DNA from: Bostrychus sinensis
Taxonomy: Eukaryota; Chordata; Actinopteri; Gobiiformes; Eleotridae
DNA length: 64,000 nucleotides
Assembly (NCBI GenBank): GCA_020698575.1
Contig: CM036239.1
Location: 51,053,763-51,117,762, forward strand
Reading direction: 5' to 3'
Notes under the pieces: generated by a model
What the model was told of the DNA's origin: nothing
The model's input: the letters and a program-made list of their open reading frames with translations, nothing else
The model's database searches: none
Position numbers and translations under genes: made by a program
In this document: piece by piece, positions 24,501 through 34,413 of the stretch
Position numbering within the stretch: position 1 is the first letter of the stretch
How the letters are laid out: each line of letters opens with the position of its first letter

Positions 24501-27500
24501 CAGCACGTGTTTGTAAAGGACATCTGTCAAGTCCCTCTCATTGTCCTGTTGTTTACATTCATTGATTGATGTTTTTTAGCAGTTTACATTTGTTGTTTCC
24601 TGTTTTTTAGTGGTTTACATTTGTTGACTGTTGTTTTGTAGCAGTATCTGTTCGTTGATTGACATTTTTTAGCGGTGTATGTTCATTGATTGTCATTGTG
24701 TAGCCGCGCACGTTTGTTGAATACTGTTTTTAGTGGTTAACGTTCCTTGATTGGCGTTTTTTCGCACTTCACGTTTGTTGATTGATGTTTTTTTAATAGT
24801 GGTTTACGTTTGTTGATTGTCGTTTTTTAGCTGCTTACATCTGTTGATTGCTGTTTTTGCGCAGTTTTGTTTGTTGATTGTCAATTTTTTAAAGGTTTAC
24901 GTTTGTTGATTGTTGTTTTTTTAGCAGTTTATGTTTGTTGACTGTATTATTTTTGCAGTTTACATTCATTGATTGACTTTTTTTTTAGCGACTCACATTT
25001 GTTGATTGTCATTTTTAAGAGGGTGGGTCTCACCTGACAGGAAGTGGGTTTGACTTGACAGGAAGTGGGTTTGACCTGACAGGAAGTGGGTCTCACCTGG
25101 CAGGAAGTCCAGGCACTGAAGCCCCTCCCTCTCTTTACTGAAGTCCACAGTGAACTGAGACATGTTTTCAGTCGTCAGAGGTCGAGTCGAGATCCTGAAC
25201 GCAGCCGCCATCGTCACTCTGAAAAACAACGCTAACACTCATCTACAGGGAAACTACAGGAAAACTACAACAGGAATCTACAGGACGCAAACTACAGACG
25301 GGAAACTACAGATGGGAAACCACAGAGGAGGAAAAGGCGGATACTACAGAGCAGAAAAATGCAGGAAACTACAGAGGAGGAAAAGGTGTGAAACTACAGA
25401 GAAGAAAAGGCGGTAAACTACAGAGCAGGAAAAAGGTGGGAAACTACAGAGAAGAAAAGGCGGTAAACTACAGAGCAGGAAAAGGGTGGGAAACTACAGA
25501 GAAGAAAAGGCGGGAAACTACAGAGCAGGAAACGGCTGGAAACTACAGACAAAGAAAAGGCAGGAAACTTTAGAGCAGGAAAAGGTGGGAGACTACAAAT
25601 GAAGAAAAGGCGGGAAACTACAGAGCAGGAAAATGCGGGAAACTACAGACAAAGAAAAGGTGGGAAACTACAGAGGAGGAAAAGGCAAGAAACTACAGAG
25701 CAGTAAAAGGTGGGAAACTACAGACAAAGAAAAGGCAGGAAACTATAGAGCAGGAAAAGGTGGGAAACTACAGAGGAGGAAAAGGCGGGAAACTAAGGAG
25801 GAAAAGGCGGGAAACTGAGGAGGAAAAGGTGGGAAACTCACTGTTCTTTGATCTGTTTCGCTGCCTGAAAAACAAAAGTTTGTTATTTATTGGTTTAGTT
25901 TTACAGTGTAATAATACTCAGACTGTAGTTACACACAGAGGCCTGTATTACACACAGAGGCCTGTAGGGAGCTGTAGTTACACACAGAGGCCTGTAGTTA
26001 CACACAAAGGCCTGTAGTTACACACAGAGACCTGTAGGGGGCTGTAGTTACACACAGAGATCTTTAGTTACACATAGAAGCCTGTAGGGGGCGCTGTTCA
26101 CCTGTAGGAACTCGTCTTCGTCGGTGATTGACAGAGAGCGGTTTGCTAAGTCGAGCAGCTCCTTGCACGACGTCAGAGCGACATGTCCATCCTCCAGCTG
26201 CGTCTGAAACGGAAAAGTGCTCCGTCACAAAAACAGACAAACAAAACCCCAAAATCTACAGTTTTACTTTCAGAAATACTTCGCAAACTTGAGCTGGAAA
26301 AGAATAAGTCCTCTCCACATCAGTCAGTGATTAGTGAGTGGTGTGAAGAGTTGTTTTTCTCACTTTAGGTTTACAATTAAGGTTATTTTCCTCACACTTC
26401 TTGATAATAAAAACTAAATATACTAAATTTAACAAAACAATTTTAACAACTTTTTCTGAACAATGGATAGTAAGTTGGGTGTTAAGAATAGTTAAAAAAT
26501 AAAGATAGTGAATAAAACTTATAATTAGACATATGAATGTCAAATTAGGTGAACAATAATTATTAGTTATTGAAAACTAGAGATTTTGAGTTGGCCCCAA
26601 AACTTAAAAATCTTGAGGGATCCTGTTGCCTTGAGTTTTTGCAGCAGTTTTTTTTTTTTTTTTTTTTTTTTTAAGTATACTTAGAAAATGATGTGATTTG
26701 ATACGAGGTGATGCATATCAATGTAGTTGTAGGTACAAAAAATCAATACATCGATTTAGACTACAGTATTTCATCTGCATGCAGTGCACAAAAAGCTGAA
26801 GCTGTTTGTGACAGTGAGCGCCGAAAAGTGAAAATATAAAAGCTCTTGTATCGGCAATGGTAAAACTCATTTGGGCATTTAAGTGGACATTTTAGGCAGC
26901 TGCATCAAATGTAAGTAACAGATTTAAGACCTAATAGGCTGTACAGTGACAAATTCATGACTTTTTAAAGGCCTTAAATTTAGTTTTTTAAAATTTAAGA
27001 CTTTTTTTAGACTTTTTAAGACCCCGCATAAACCCCATTAAGGCTGATTTATTCTCCCACTTCATACCTAAACACATCCCTCCTTTCTGAGCATTGCCAT
27101 CATTTTCTATGTAAAAATGTGTGTTCTGTTAAATAACCAGTAGGGGGCGATCTACGACAGTCAAAGATTTTACCAAGGCTAGAGAAAAGAGTGACAGTAA
27201 ACAAACATGGTGGCGCTGGTGGAGGTTGTTACTCCAAATTTAACATAAAAGAACCGAGACTAACATAAGCTCATGACTCCTTAAAAGTTTATTCGTTTCT
27301 TCTTCTGTGGCTGTTGACCTGTGTTCACTAGCACCCCCCCCCAGCGGTCAGCGCATGTATTGCTCCGTTCGTCTGTACCCACGAGCTCTGGGAAAACGCA
27401 CCAACATATGACAGAAAGAACGCGTAAGACGGACAGAACGCTCTGTCATCAGTACTCTACTCCTCCTGGTGTACACAGTACTCTACTCCCCCTGGTGGAG

Positions 27501-29221
27501 AGAGTACTCTACTCCAGTGGTTTCCAACCGTTTTTGCCCCGTGCCACCCCCTCACTCAAACACATTGATTAAAAAACAAACAAAACTTTCTTTATTAGCA
27601 CAAAGAGATTTAATATTTAATTTATTTTCCGGGATTTTTTGGTGAGACTCAAATTCAAAAATAAATACATAATCTTCCTGTCTTTCAATAAATAAATAAT
27701 GTTAAATGTTCAAAATTATCTTAAAAAATAAAAAAAAGATAAATAATAATCTCAAACTAAACAAATTTAGTGATAGAAAAATTAAACAAATTTTATTAAT
27801 TAAAACACTGCACTACTCCCCCTGGTGGAGAGCAGTGAGTTACCTGTATCTCTGCCTCTTTCCTCTGCTGCGCTTCGGTGATGGCTGCTCTAAGCTCCGC
27901 CCCTCTCTCCTCCAGGGCGGAGCTTAACTGCTCTAGCTCCGCCTCCAGCTCTGATGTCACTCTGCATGACTCCTCCTAAAGGAAGCGAGGGAAGGAAACG
28001 AGGAGTTAAAGAAAGGTAGAGTATTTGTACATGGTTTAGTCTGAACTTGACCTGAGTAGTCTGAGCTGGAACAGGTTGGGTCTGGACCAGACCTGGTTTA
28101 GTCTGGACCGGACCAGGTTTAGTCTGGACCCGACCTAGTTTAGTCTGTACCAGACCAGGTTTCATTTCGAATGGACCTAGTTTAGTCTGGACTGGAGCAG
28201 GTTTCCTCAGGACTCACTTACTAAAACTGGTTTGGGATCTGGGCAGGTCTCACCTGTAGTCCAGTCCTGGTCCAGTTCAGGGTCTGGAGGAAGTCTTGTA
28301 GGTCCTGGTTCTTGTTGGTCAGTGTGCTGATGATGCGGCGCAGAGCATCCTGAGGAACAGGAACACAAAGAGAGGGTCAGGACTCAGGACCTGGACTAAG
28401 ACCTGGACTAAGACCTGGGCTCAGGACCTGGACTTAGAGCTGGACTTAGATCTTCTCTTATTCCATACCCAGTGTTTTAGAGTGTAGAGGAGCCTATAGG
28501 ACTGTTCCCAGCGTCTGTTCCCTCTGCTGCCCTGTGGGGGGCGCTACAGGGTCAGGGCCATTTGGTTTGTTATCTGTACAATGAGAATAAATGTGCTCTA
28601 TTCTCTTTTGCAGTAGCAGTACTTTTACTTACATACTTGAGTACTTCCTTCAGATCAGAGTCAAACTCATTAAACACATTACGTCATTATTAACTATATT
28701 TTACAGAGTTATACAATATGTATTATTAGTATTTATTTCCCAAAGAGTGTTTTTGCAGCGCACTTCAACATCTGTGTCTTTGACGGTCCAGATGTGACAG
28801 TAGAGCAGACCAGTGAGGGTATTAAAGAGTATATTATAGAGTGTATTTTAGAGTGTATTATAGCATTTTTTGCAGTGCAGAGTGACCTTATTGCGGCTCA
28901 GGTTGAAACCGCGACAAACTCTGGATCTAGAGACATTTTTTACAGTCCGGGCCATAATCCAGTCTATAATCCGGTCTATAATCCGGTTAGACCCGGGACA
29001 GGACAAGAGACAGGACCAGAGACAGGACTAGAGACAGGACCACAGACGGATAAGAAACAGGACGGGGCTATGAGTCCGGGGTTACCGGGACCGAGGCAGA
29101 TCTCTCCCGCCCCTCCCCCGGGACCGGGCCGTGCCCCCGGGCCCGGGCTTGGTCTCAGGTCTAAACCCGGATCTAAACCAGGACCGTTACAGAGCTCGGT
29201 ACTCGCCTTTTGCGTGTCCAT
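18574..29221 (-). CDS. fsd1l: Fibronectin type III and SPRY domain protein (FSD1L/FSD1), complete
   Basis: Family members bind microtubules or centrosomes through a coiled coil/COS box. Exons in order on the minus strand: 29221-29207, 28349-28254, 27975-27844, 26203-26102, 25864-25842 (23-nt microexon), 25218-25097, 23811-23611, 23537-23439, 22668-22545, 20819-20731, 20611-20357, 18979-18891, 18675-18574. Phases agree throughout: 483 codons with stop, 482 aa (human FSD1 is about 496). Seen: MDTQK + DALRRIISTLTNKNQ start, coiled coil (residues ~20-120), AAKQIKEQVTMAAAFRIS (COS region), FN3 (~165-265; DNCVFVEWSPID, RNKAAAGEFSETLVLET), Ser-rich linker (SATPSPSK), SPRY (ESYTVLG, GHYWEVR, VGVAYRG, QPLVPAFTVWCGG). 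The N-terminus and VWCGG, KHNN and FRTKFSQP favour FSD1L over FSD1. Intron 1 needs a GC donor (aag/gcgagt). A possible 26-nt exon at about 22437-22462 breaks phase and was omitted. Confidence 0.88.
18706..18865. repeat. Five-copy tandem repeat, about 30 bp (agctgtgattggctgatagt)
   Basis: Units run agctgtgattggctga(t/c)agtagttattctg. It lies just upstream (in gene sense) of the last fsd1l exon, 18675-18574. Each unit contains an inverted CCAAT box (attgg), probably incidental. Confidence 0.9.
18980..19790. repeat. Minisatellite containing copies of the fsd1l exon-12 3' splice site
   Basis: About 30 units of 24-32 bp of the form aactacaggtcacctgacacacacagag, alternating with a ccattg(g/a)cac version. 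Read on the minus strand, each unit contains ctgtgtgtcag/gtgacctgtag, which matches the true acceptor at 18980 (tgtgtgtcag/gtgacctactg) across the splice point and about 7 exon bases. The array starts exactly at the exon edge. Confidence 0.9.
20820..22110. repeat. GA-rich minisatellite (gagagacagaggagagacaggt)
   Basis: About 1.3 kb of agagacag(a/g) units in the fsd1l intron between the linker and first SPRY exons, starting directly at the acceptor (ctctcag/cag on the minus strand). All six frames stay open in places, giving spurious 456-479-aa ORFs of SVSHLSLLCLSPVS type. A higher-order block (about 250 bp, e.g. 21000-21240 versus 21180-21440) is itself repeated. Confidence 0.95.
22820..23275 (+). 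mobile_element. Unclassified dispersed element, copy 2
   Basis: Shares with 11280-11480 the ordered segments aaaatcttcctctgctttta, gcacaaaa.ttttttgat, and tttgagg(c)atg...tttattttta(a)gg. Bounded left by 'ccctgaggtgcaacatcag' (22840) and right by 'gatgttgcacctcaggg' (23279-23295), which form an inverted repeat of about 17 bp, so it probably has terminal inverted repeats here. Lies in an fsd1l intron. Confidence 0.6.
24535..25010. repeat. Degenerate tandem repeat, about 36 bp (gtttacatttgttgattgttgttttttag)
   Basis: Around 13 diverged units of gtttac(a/g)tttgttgattg(t)cgttttttag fill the start of this intron. No function seen. Confidence 0.85.
25020..25096. repeat. 23-bp tandem copies of the fsd1l exon-6 5' splice site
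   Basis: Four units of ctgacaggaagtgggt(t/c)t(g/c)ac. On the minus strand the true donor is ttcctgccag/gtgagaccc at 25097; downstream units repeat cacttcctgtcag/gtcaaac or /gtgagacc, that is, the last exon bases plus donor. The last unit (25028-25040) again has a full gtgaga donor. Confidence 0.85.
25225..25840. repeat. Minisatellite (gaaaaggcgggaaactacagagcag), about 28-31 bp
   Basis: About 20 units. The end nearest the 23-nt microexon (25842-25864) reads aaaaggtgggaaactcac, where ctcac is the reverse of the donor gtgag, so the array runs into the splice site. Confidence 0.92.
25865..27843. other. fsd1l introns with small repeats, no additional exon besides 26102-26203
   Basis: Contains (cacagaggcctgtagtta)n at about 25930-26090, a poly(T) run near 26650, a fragment with hAT-like ends ('gatgcatatcaatgtag...atcaatacatcgattta', 26700-26760), and 'ctactccccctggtggagag' repeats at 27460-27830. 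No gene-like ORF seen. Confidence 0.6.
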
Positions 29222-29340
29222 CCCCGGGACAGTGTCCAGCGCCGCTCCGGGACCGGGACTTCACCACCGGAAGTGCACCTTACACCGCCGCGCACCTGCG
29301 CTTCCGGCCCGAGCCTCCACAATAAAAGCGCCTACTTTAA

Positions 29341-29372
<32 letters not shown>

Positions 29373-29646
29373 AGATAAATAATAATTAAATTAATTTTAA
29401 AAAGTGAAATAAAATAAATGTGCTTTCGGCGCAAGCTAGGAAAAGTACGCGGCGTAAAATATTTCTGCTGTTAGAGCCTCTCTCTCTTAAACCCGGCCCT
29501 CTCCTCTCCACACAGGAGGGGAGGCGCTGTTACACTGAGGTCAGCTGCAGCTGCAGAGGGAGAAGAAGACGACAGACGCACAGGACGTGACGACGCAGCC
29601 CTTCGTAAACAAACTTCACTCGTGCTTCACGCGCACGTCCGGCTCC
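29222..29646. promoter_or_regulatory. Shared divergent promoter of fsd1l (-) and mocs2 (+)
   Basis: Only 425 bp separate the two start codons. The flanks are CpG-rich from about 29000 to 29660. ETS-type motifs occur in both orientations (accggaagtg at about 29266, gcgcttccgg at about 29299). A poly(A) tract (29342-29368) lies in the middle. No TATA box is evident, in keeping with a housekeeping bidirectional promoter. Promoter activity is inferred from gene layout and composition. Confidence 0.65.
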
Positions 29647-31581
29647 ATGTCCACGGCCCAGGTGAGTGCAGAGTGCAGACCAGGACTAGGACCAAGACTA
29701 GGACTAGAATCAGACCAGGATCAGGACGAGGACTAGGACAAGGACAAGGACAAAGACAAGACCAGAGCTAGACCTATACTAGACCAGGACTAGGACCAGA
29801 CCAGGACCAAGACAAGACCAGACTAGGACTAGGACTAGGACTAGGACTAGGACTAGGACTAGGATGAGACCAGAACTAGACCTAAACTAGACCAGGACTA
29901 GAACAGAACTAGGACTAGACCAGACCAGAACGGTTTTCTGATTTTAAACTTTATTTTTAACTAATGTCACAGAGATTTAGTTTTTCGGCTGCAGTTTGGA
30001 GACAGATTTAACTCAGAGGTGCTCAGGGTCTGTTGAAACGGATTTATTTGTGCCTTTTGCTAAAATATCAGTAACGTCCCTGACGCCTCCTGACTGGTTA
30101 ACAAGCTGCGGTCAGAACTCTCTCAGGGCCCTGAGTTAGAGCAGCACATAACTCTTTTTAAATTGTGAAACTGTGAAGTTTCTAAACTCATAACAAAAAG
30201 AATAAAAAATCTGCATTTTTTTTTTCTTATGATAAATATTCGTATTACTATTAAAAAATATAATTAAAAAAATCAAATATTAAAGAATAAGCAGCTGTTT
30301 TTTGTATCAAACTCCAGCAAAACAACGTCACTTTATAAATTAAAAAGCTTTACACATGAACCTGAAGAACTGAATGTTCTTCATAAGTTAAAGGCCCATT
30401 AAGAAATCCTGCACTGGAGCCCCACATTACCAAGTTATGCCTCTGCACTGTAGCATCAGAAAGTGGTGATATTATTCAGTCACACAGGCCTGAGTGTTGT
30501 TAGTAGACTCAAGCCACAACATTAATAACATGAGTTTTTGGATCGGAATGCAAAGAAAAAAATTATCAAGTTTAATATCTGTGGATTTTTTGTTTGGATA
30601 TTTCTTTTAAAAACAGTTTATTAACCTATTGACTGACTGGAAAGAGCCACTGTCGCTGGGAGGTGTAGTTTTCAGTTTATCTCAGGTTTCTTATGCGTTT
30701 CCTGGAAAAAAAAACAAACTCTAACATTAAATAACACTGTTTTGAAGTCACTTAATAATAATAAATATTATCGGAGCTCCTGGGCCCCAGCAGACTGTGA
30801 AAGGACAAACATCTTTGATGCTCTGAATGAAGCATGGAGGTCACGTGACGCACGTGCCGCTCCGTGTGACGCGTGAGAATCAGTCACAAGGTATCGATGA
30901 GTAATCAGAGCGGGTTATTGATCCAGGTCAGGGCTCAGATTATCCACAGCTCTCACCATGAGGAGGGGCCCCAGGTCTCACTGGACCCTGGTCTGACCCG
31001 GGCCCTGGTGTATGGTTCGGTCTGGTCTGGGCCAGTCTGACTCCTTCTGTTGAGTTTAAAGCCTTCAAAACATAAATATCACTGTTAAAAAGTTGTGTTC
31101 ATACTAAAGAGACAATAAGTCGAACAAGGCCCTGTACCACCAGAGAGACCTGGCCCACCACTTGAGAACCGTACACAGCCTGGGGTAGTGTGTATTAGTT
31201 GTATGTTTGTTGTGTATTTGATATGTATCTGAGGTGTATTTGTTGTGTATTTGTGGTGTTCCAGGTGAGAGTGCTGTACTTTGCCAGGAGCGCTGACCTC
31301 GTGGGTTTGAGGGAGGAGCCTGTTTCTGTGACAACACCAATCAGTAGCCGGGGCCTGTGGGAGGCCCTTGTGAGGCGCCACCCCAGGTCTGACCGCTGAC
31401 TCATGACCCCGCCGTAGCTAACCCTAAACTGACCCTGCTGTGTGTTTTCAGTCTGTCCGCGCTGCAGGGGGCAGTGGTGCTCGCTGTGAGGCAGGAGTTC
31501 GTTGCTGTCGGAGACGATCAGCTGCTGTCCCTTGACGACAGGGACGAGGTCGCCGTGGTCCCGCCCCTCAGCGGTGGCTGA
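29647..31581 (+). CDS. mocs2: Molybdopterin synthase small subunit MOCS2A (MoaD-like)
   Basis: Sulfur carrier of molybdopterin synthase in molybdenum-cofactor synthesis. Exons 29647-29661 (MSTAQ), 31265-31386, 31452-31581; 89 codons with stop, 88 aa, the same length as human MOCS2A. Key segments: VRVLYFARSADLVGLREE, LAVRQEFVAVGD, and the C-terminal PPLSGG. The terminal Gly-Gly is the residue pair that is adenylated and thiocarboxylated by MOCS3 in this family. The stop (TGA 31579-31581) is followed after two bases by the MOCS2B start, so one mRNA carries both frames; in human the two frames overlap instead. The start was chosen from the phase-0 exon directly downstream of the promoter. Confidence 0.93.
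29675..29935. repeat. Minisatellite (gaccaggactaggactag) next to the mocs2 exon-1 donor
   Basis: Units of actagg and accagg start about 13 bp after the donor at 29662 and run for 260 bp. Confidence 0.9.
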
Positions 31582-31583
31582 GC

Positions 31584-33783
31584 ATGACGGCAGACCGACC
31601 CGACTGGCCGGAGCGCAGGGATGAGTTCAGGCTGCGCTCCGATCCGCTGTCCGTCCAGGAAGTGGTGGACGCCGTGATGAGTCCAGCATGCGGCGCTGTC
31701 TCAGTGTTCATCGGTGAGTTCAGGAGGAGCAGATGGGAGGAGGGAGGAGCCGAAAGGAGCAGGGAGGAGCCGACAGGAGCAGGGAGGAGTAGTAGTAGCA
31801 GTAGTAGTAGTATTTGAGAAGCATTTTAGTAGTATGTTAGGAGTATTTTAGCAGTATTTTAGTAGTATTTCATGTCCTTGTCTGCATTTGTGCATACCAG
31901 GGACGACCCGTGAGGACCTGATTGAGGACAGGAAGGTGATTGGTCTTCAGTACGAGGCGTACGAGGACATGGTCCAATCAGAACTGTCCAAACTCAGCGT
32001 CCACATCAGAGACCGCTGGCCCTGCGTCCAACGCATCTGTGTCCACCACCGGCTGGGGTTGGGACACACCTGGGACTAGGGATGGGAATTGATAAGATTT
32101 TATTAAAGTCAAAGCCATTGTTCTGCTTATCAATCCTATTCTTTATCGATTCTATTATCAATTCCTGATAAATCTGTGGATAAAAATTAAATAGATTGGT
32201 GGCCATAGAGTTTATTATGAAGCAGAAATAGAAGCTTATTTTTATCTTCATGTATGTGGGCCTATTTTAAACTCGCCTCTACAGCTGTTAAATTACTGGA
32301 AATGTATGATTTTTAAATGAACAGGATTATGACTTTAGTATTAATTTAGGGGCGGCAGAAGCAGCTTTGCACCAATCTGTCTAAATAAACTGCTCATTAA
32401 CCTTATTATACTAAACAGCAGTCTGTGTTACTGTGACAGTGCAAAGCAGGGAGGGGTCACATCAGTGTCAGAGAGGTGAGGACAGTATTCAACATTTTCT
32501 ATGGCGATTTCTCTCTATCTCTTCTATCGCTCATTCCGTTACATACTGTATTTTTTAAGCACAGGGAATGAGCCCCTGCCGTCACTGTGCGGACATTTAG
32601 CTCCAACCTCCACGGCACTGTGACCTCTGCTGTGGCGTGTCCACACCTTCACGCTGCCGTGTCCTATGAGCGCATGTGCATTAAATAGAGGGGGGAGAAC
32701 CACAGTAGCCTACCACCTTTGTAGGCTAATCATCCAAGACGACTTTTGCAGTGAAGTGAAAGTAAAGAAGAGGCGCTGCTCAAGGCAGGTCAGGTCTCGG
32801 AGCAAAACCTGCTGCTCACACAAACACAACTGCCCACAGTAGCATCGATAAGAGGGATTGTTAACAGCGGAGGCAGACAATTTCGATGGATTGGAAAAAT
32901 TATAACTGGTTCTTGGGTAGAACTGAGTTTCGATGCCCATCCCTACCTAGGACACACCTGGGACATAACTGGGGTTAGGACACCTGGGATATACCTGCTG
33001 TGCTCTGATTGGCTCTTCTCTGTCTGCTGTGCTCTGATTGGCTCTCTCCTCTGACTATTGTGTTCTGATTGGCTCTACTCACTGACTGCTGTGCTTTGAT
33101 TAGCTCTCTCCTCTGACTACTGTGCTCTGATTGGCCCAGGTGGGTACCAGTGGGCGGGGCCAGTGTGGTGGTGGGTGTGTCTGCACCGCACCGGCGCGAC
33201 AGTGAAGAGGCCGTCCAGTTCTGTGTGACCCGACTCAAGGCCACCGTCCCCATCTGGAAGAAGGTAAACCAGGACTAAACCAGGACTAAACCAGGACTAA
33301 ACCAGGACTAAACCAGGTCTAAACCAGGTCTAAACCATCTGGAAGAAGGTAGGAGCTCCAGAGGAACTAGGGGCTGTCTGTCTGTGTGTGCACAGGAACA
33401 GGTTTCTCTGCTGGGCTGGGAGAAGCTGGCCCTCCTCCTGAGTCTGTGGAGCTTCAGAGAAACCAGAGGGGCAGGCTCCTCTGCTGGGCTTAATTCAGCT
33501 GGAGTGTGCCGAGCTCCATGGGCAAACAGTCACACAAATAAACCTGGTTCAGTCCTGTATTTAGACTACAGCAGTTTAGATCAAAGGCGAAGAAAACATT
33601 ATGGAATATAAGGTTTAGTTTCTTCTGATTTACGGTTCTGGTCCTTACCTGTTTAGTCCTAACCTATTTGGTTCTGTGTTGCAGGAGGTCTATGAGAACA
33701 GTGAGTCCAGTTGGAAGGAGAACGCAGAGTGCAGCTGGAGTCAAAAACACAGGAGTCTGGACCAGGACCACATCCAGACTTGA
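31584..33783 (+). CDS. mocs2: Molybdopterin synthase catalytic subunit MOCS2B (MoaE-like)
   Basis: Transfers sulfur from the MOCS2A thiocarboxylate to precursor Z (cPMP), making molybdopterin. Exons 31584-31713, 31901-32057, 33140-33263, 33685-33783; 170 codons with stop, 169 aa (human 188; the N-terminus is shorter here). Seen: LSVQEVVDAVMSPACGAVSVFIGTTR, QYEAYEDM, HHRLGWVPVGGASVVVGVSAPHR split across the third junction, KATVPIWKKEVYE. The conserved basic residues HR...R and the Lys pair of IWKKE match the MoaE active-site region. The exon 31901-32057 donor is a weak gttggg but is fixed by phase and homology (HRLG/WVPV). A hAT element (32077-32945) lies 19 bp inside the following intron. aataaa at about 33830 is a likely poly(A) signal. 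Confidence 0.93.
32077..32945. mobile_element. hAT-type MITE in a mocs2 intron
   Basis: 869 bp. Ends tagggatgggaattgat and atgcccatcccta are inverted. Target duplication cctgggac (32069-32076) versus cctaggac (32946-32953), 7/8. No transposase frame. It landed within 20 bp of a weak 5' splice site. Confidence 0.85.
32993..33139. repeat. Tandem array (about 29 bp) whose last unit is the mocs2 3' splice site
   Basis: Five units of ctgctgtgctctgattggctct(ctcctct); the final unit reads tgtgctctgattggcccag/gtggg, the functional acceptor at 33139/33140. Confidence 0.85.
33264..33351. repeat. Minisatellite with a duplicated exon end and donor
   Basis: After the donor at 33263 come seven aaccagg(a/t)ct units, then ccatctggaagaag/gtagga at 33337-33356, repeating the last 14 exon bases and a second usable-looking donor. 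Use of the second donor would insert 88 nt and shift the frame. Confidence 0.85.
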
Positions 33784-34189
33784 CCCAGGACCTGGAGCCT
33801 CTCAGTTTTGTGGGAAAGCTTCAAAGATAAATAAAGTTTTATGAGTCTAGTCCACCTGAGACTCACCTGCACAGGGGACTCCAGCTAACACCAGGGGCCA
33901 CAGCGCCTCACGGTGGGAAAAGGTGTAACTGACTATAAATAAAGATAATGGAGAAGTTCTCTGCAGTGTTTGTGTGAGCATGGCTTTATTTACTCACAGT
34001 ATTCACAATAAATCTGTTTATTACATTTTAGAGATTATAACGGGCGGGACAGATGAGTCAGGAGGTCTAATCCAGGTCTAATCCAGGTCTAACCCAGGTC
34101 TAAACCAAAACCAGCCTCAAACCAGTCCCAAACCTGTCTCAAACCAACCTCAGACCAGTCCTAAACCCGTCCCAGACCCATTTCCAGTC

Positions 34190-34413
34190 CCAGTCCCGCC
34201 TCAACTTCCGGCAGAACCTCCCCAAGATGGCGGCTTGGCTGAACACGGCCCATCGCTAAACTTCTGCCTGACTTTGGTAAACTCTTCAGTGGGGTTTTTT
34301 ATTTGGAAATGTCCGCCTGGTCCCTGCTCTGACCCTCCGCTGGACTGTCACGGGGATGTCCTCGTCACTTGTTTCCCTCTGAAGGACTTAAATTCCAGCG
34401 GAAACAGCGAAAG
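34190..34413 (+). promoter_or_regulatory. apc: Probable apc non-coding first exon and promoter
   Basis: CpG-containing sequence with ccaagatggcggc (YY1-type motif often at TATA-less start sites) at about 34222, and an exon-like stretch ending at a strong donor gaaag/gtaagag (34413/34414). The downstream gene on this strand is apc, whose start-codon exon has an upstream acceptor at about 47677, so a non-coding leader exon is required. A short upstream ORF (34227-34259, 10 residues, MAAWLNTAHR) starts inside the motif. Assignment to apc is by order and strand only. Confidence 0.5.

Noticed and set aside
28794..29378. 194-aa plus-strand ORF rich in PGPG
   Set aside because: Antisense to the GC-rich fsd1l first intron and promoter; no conserved features and it ends in a poly(K) stretch from poly(A).
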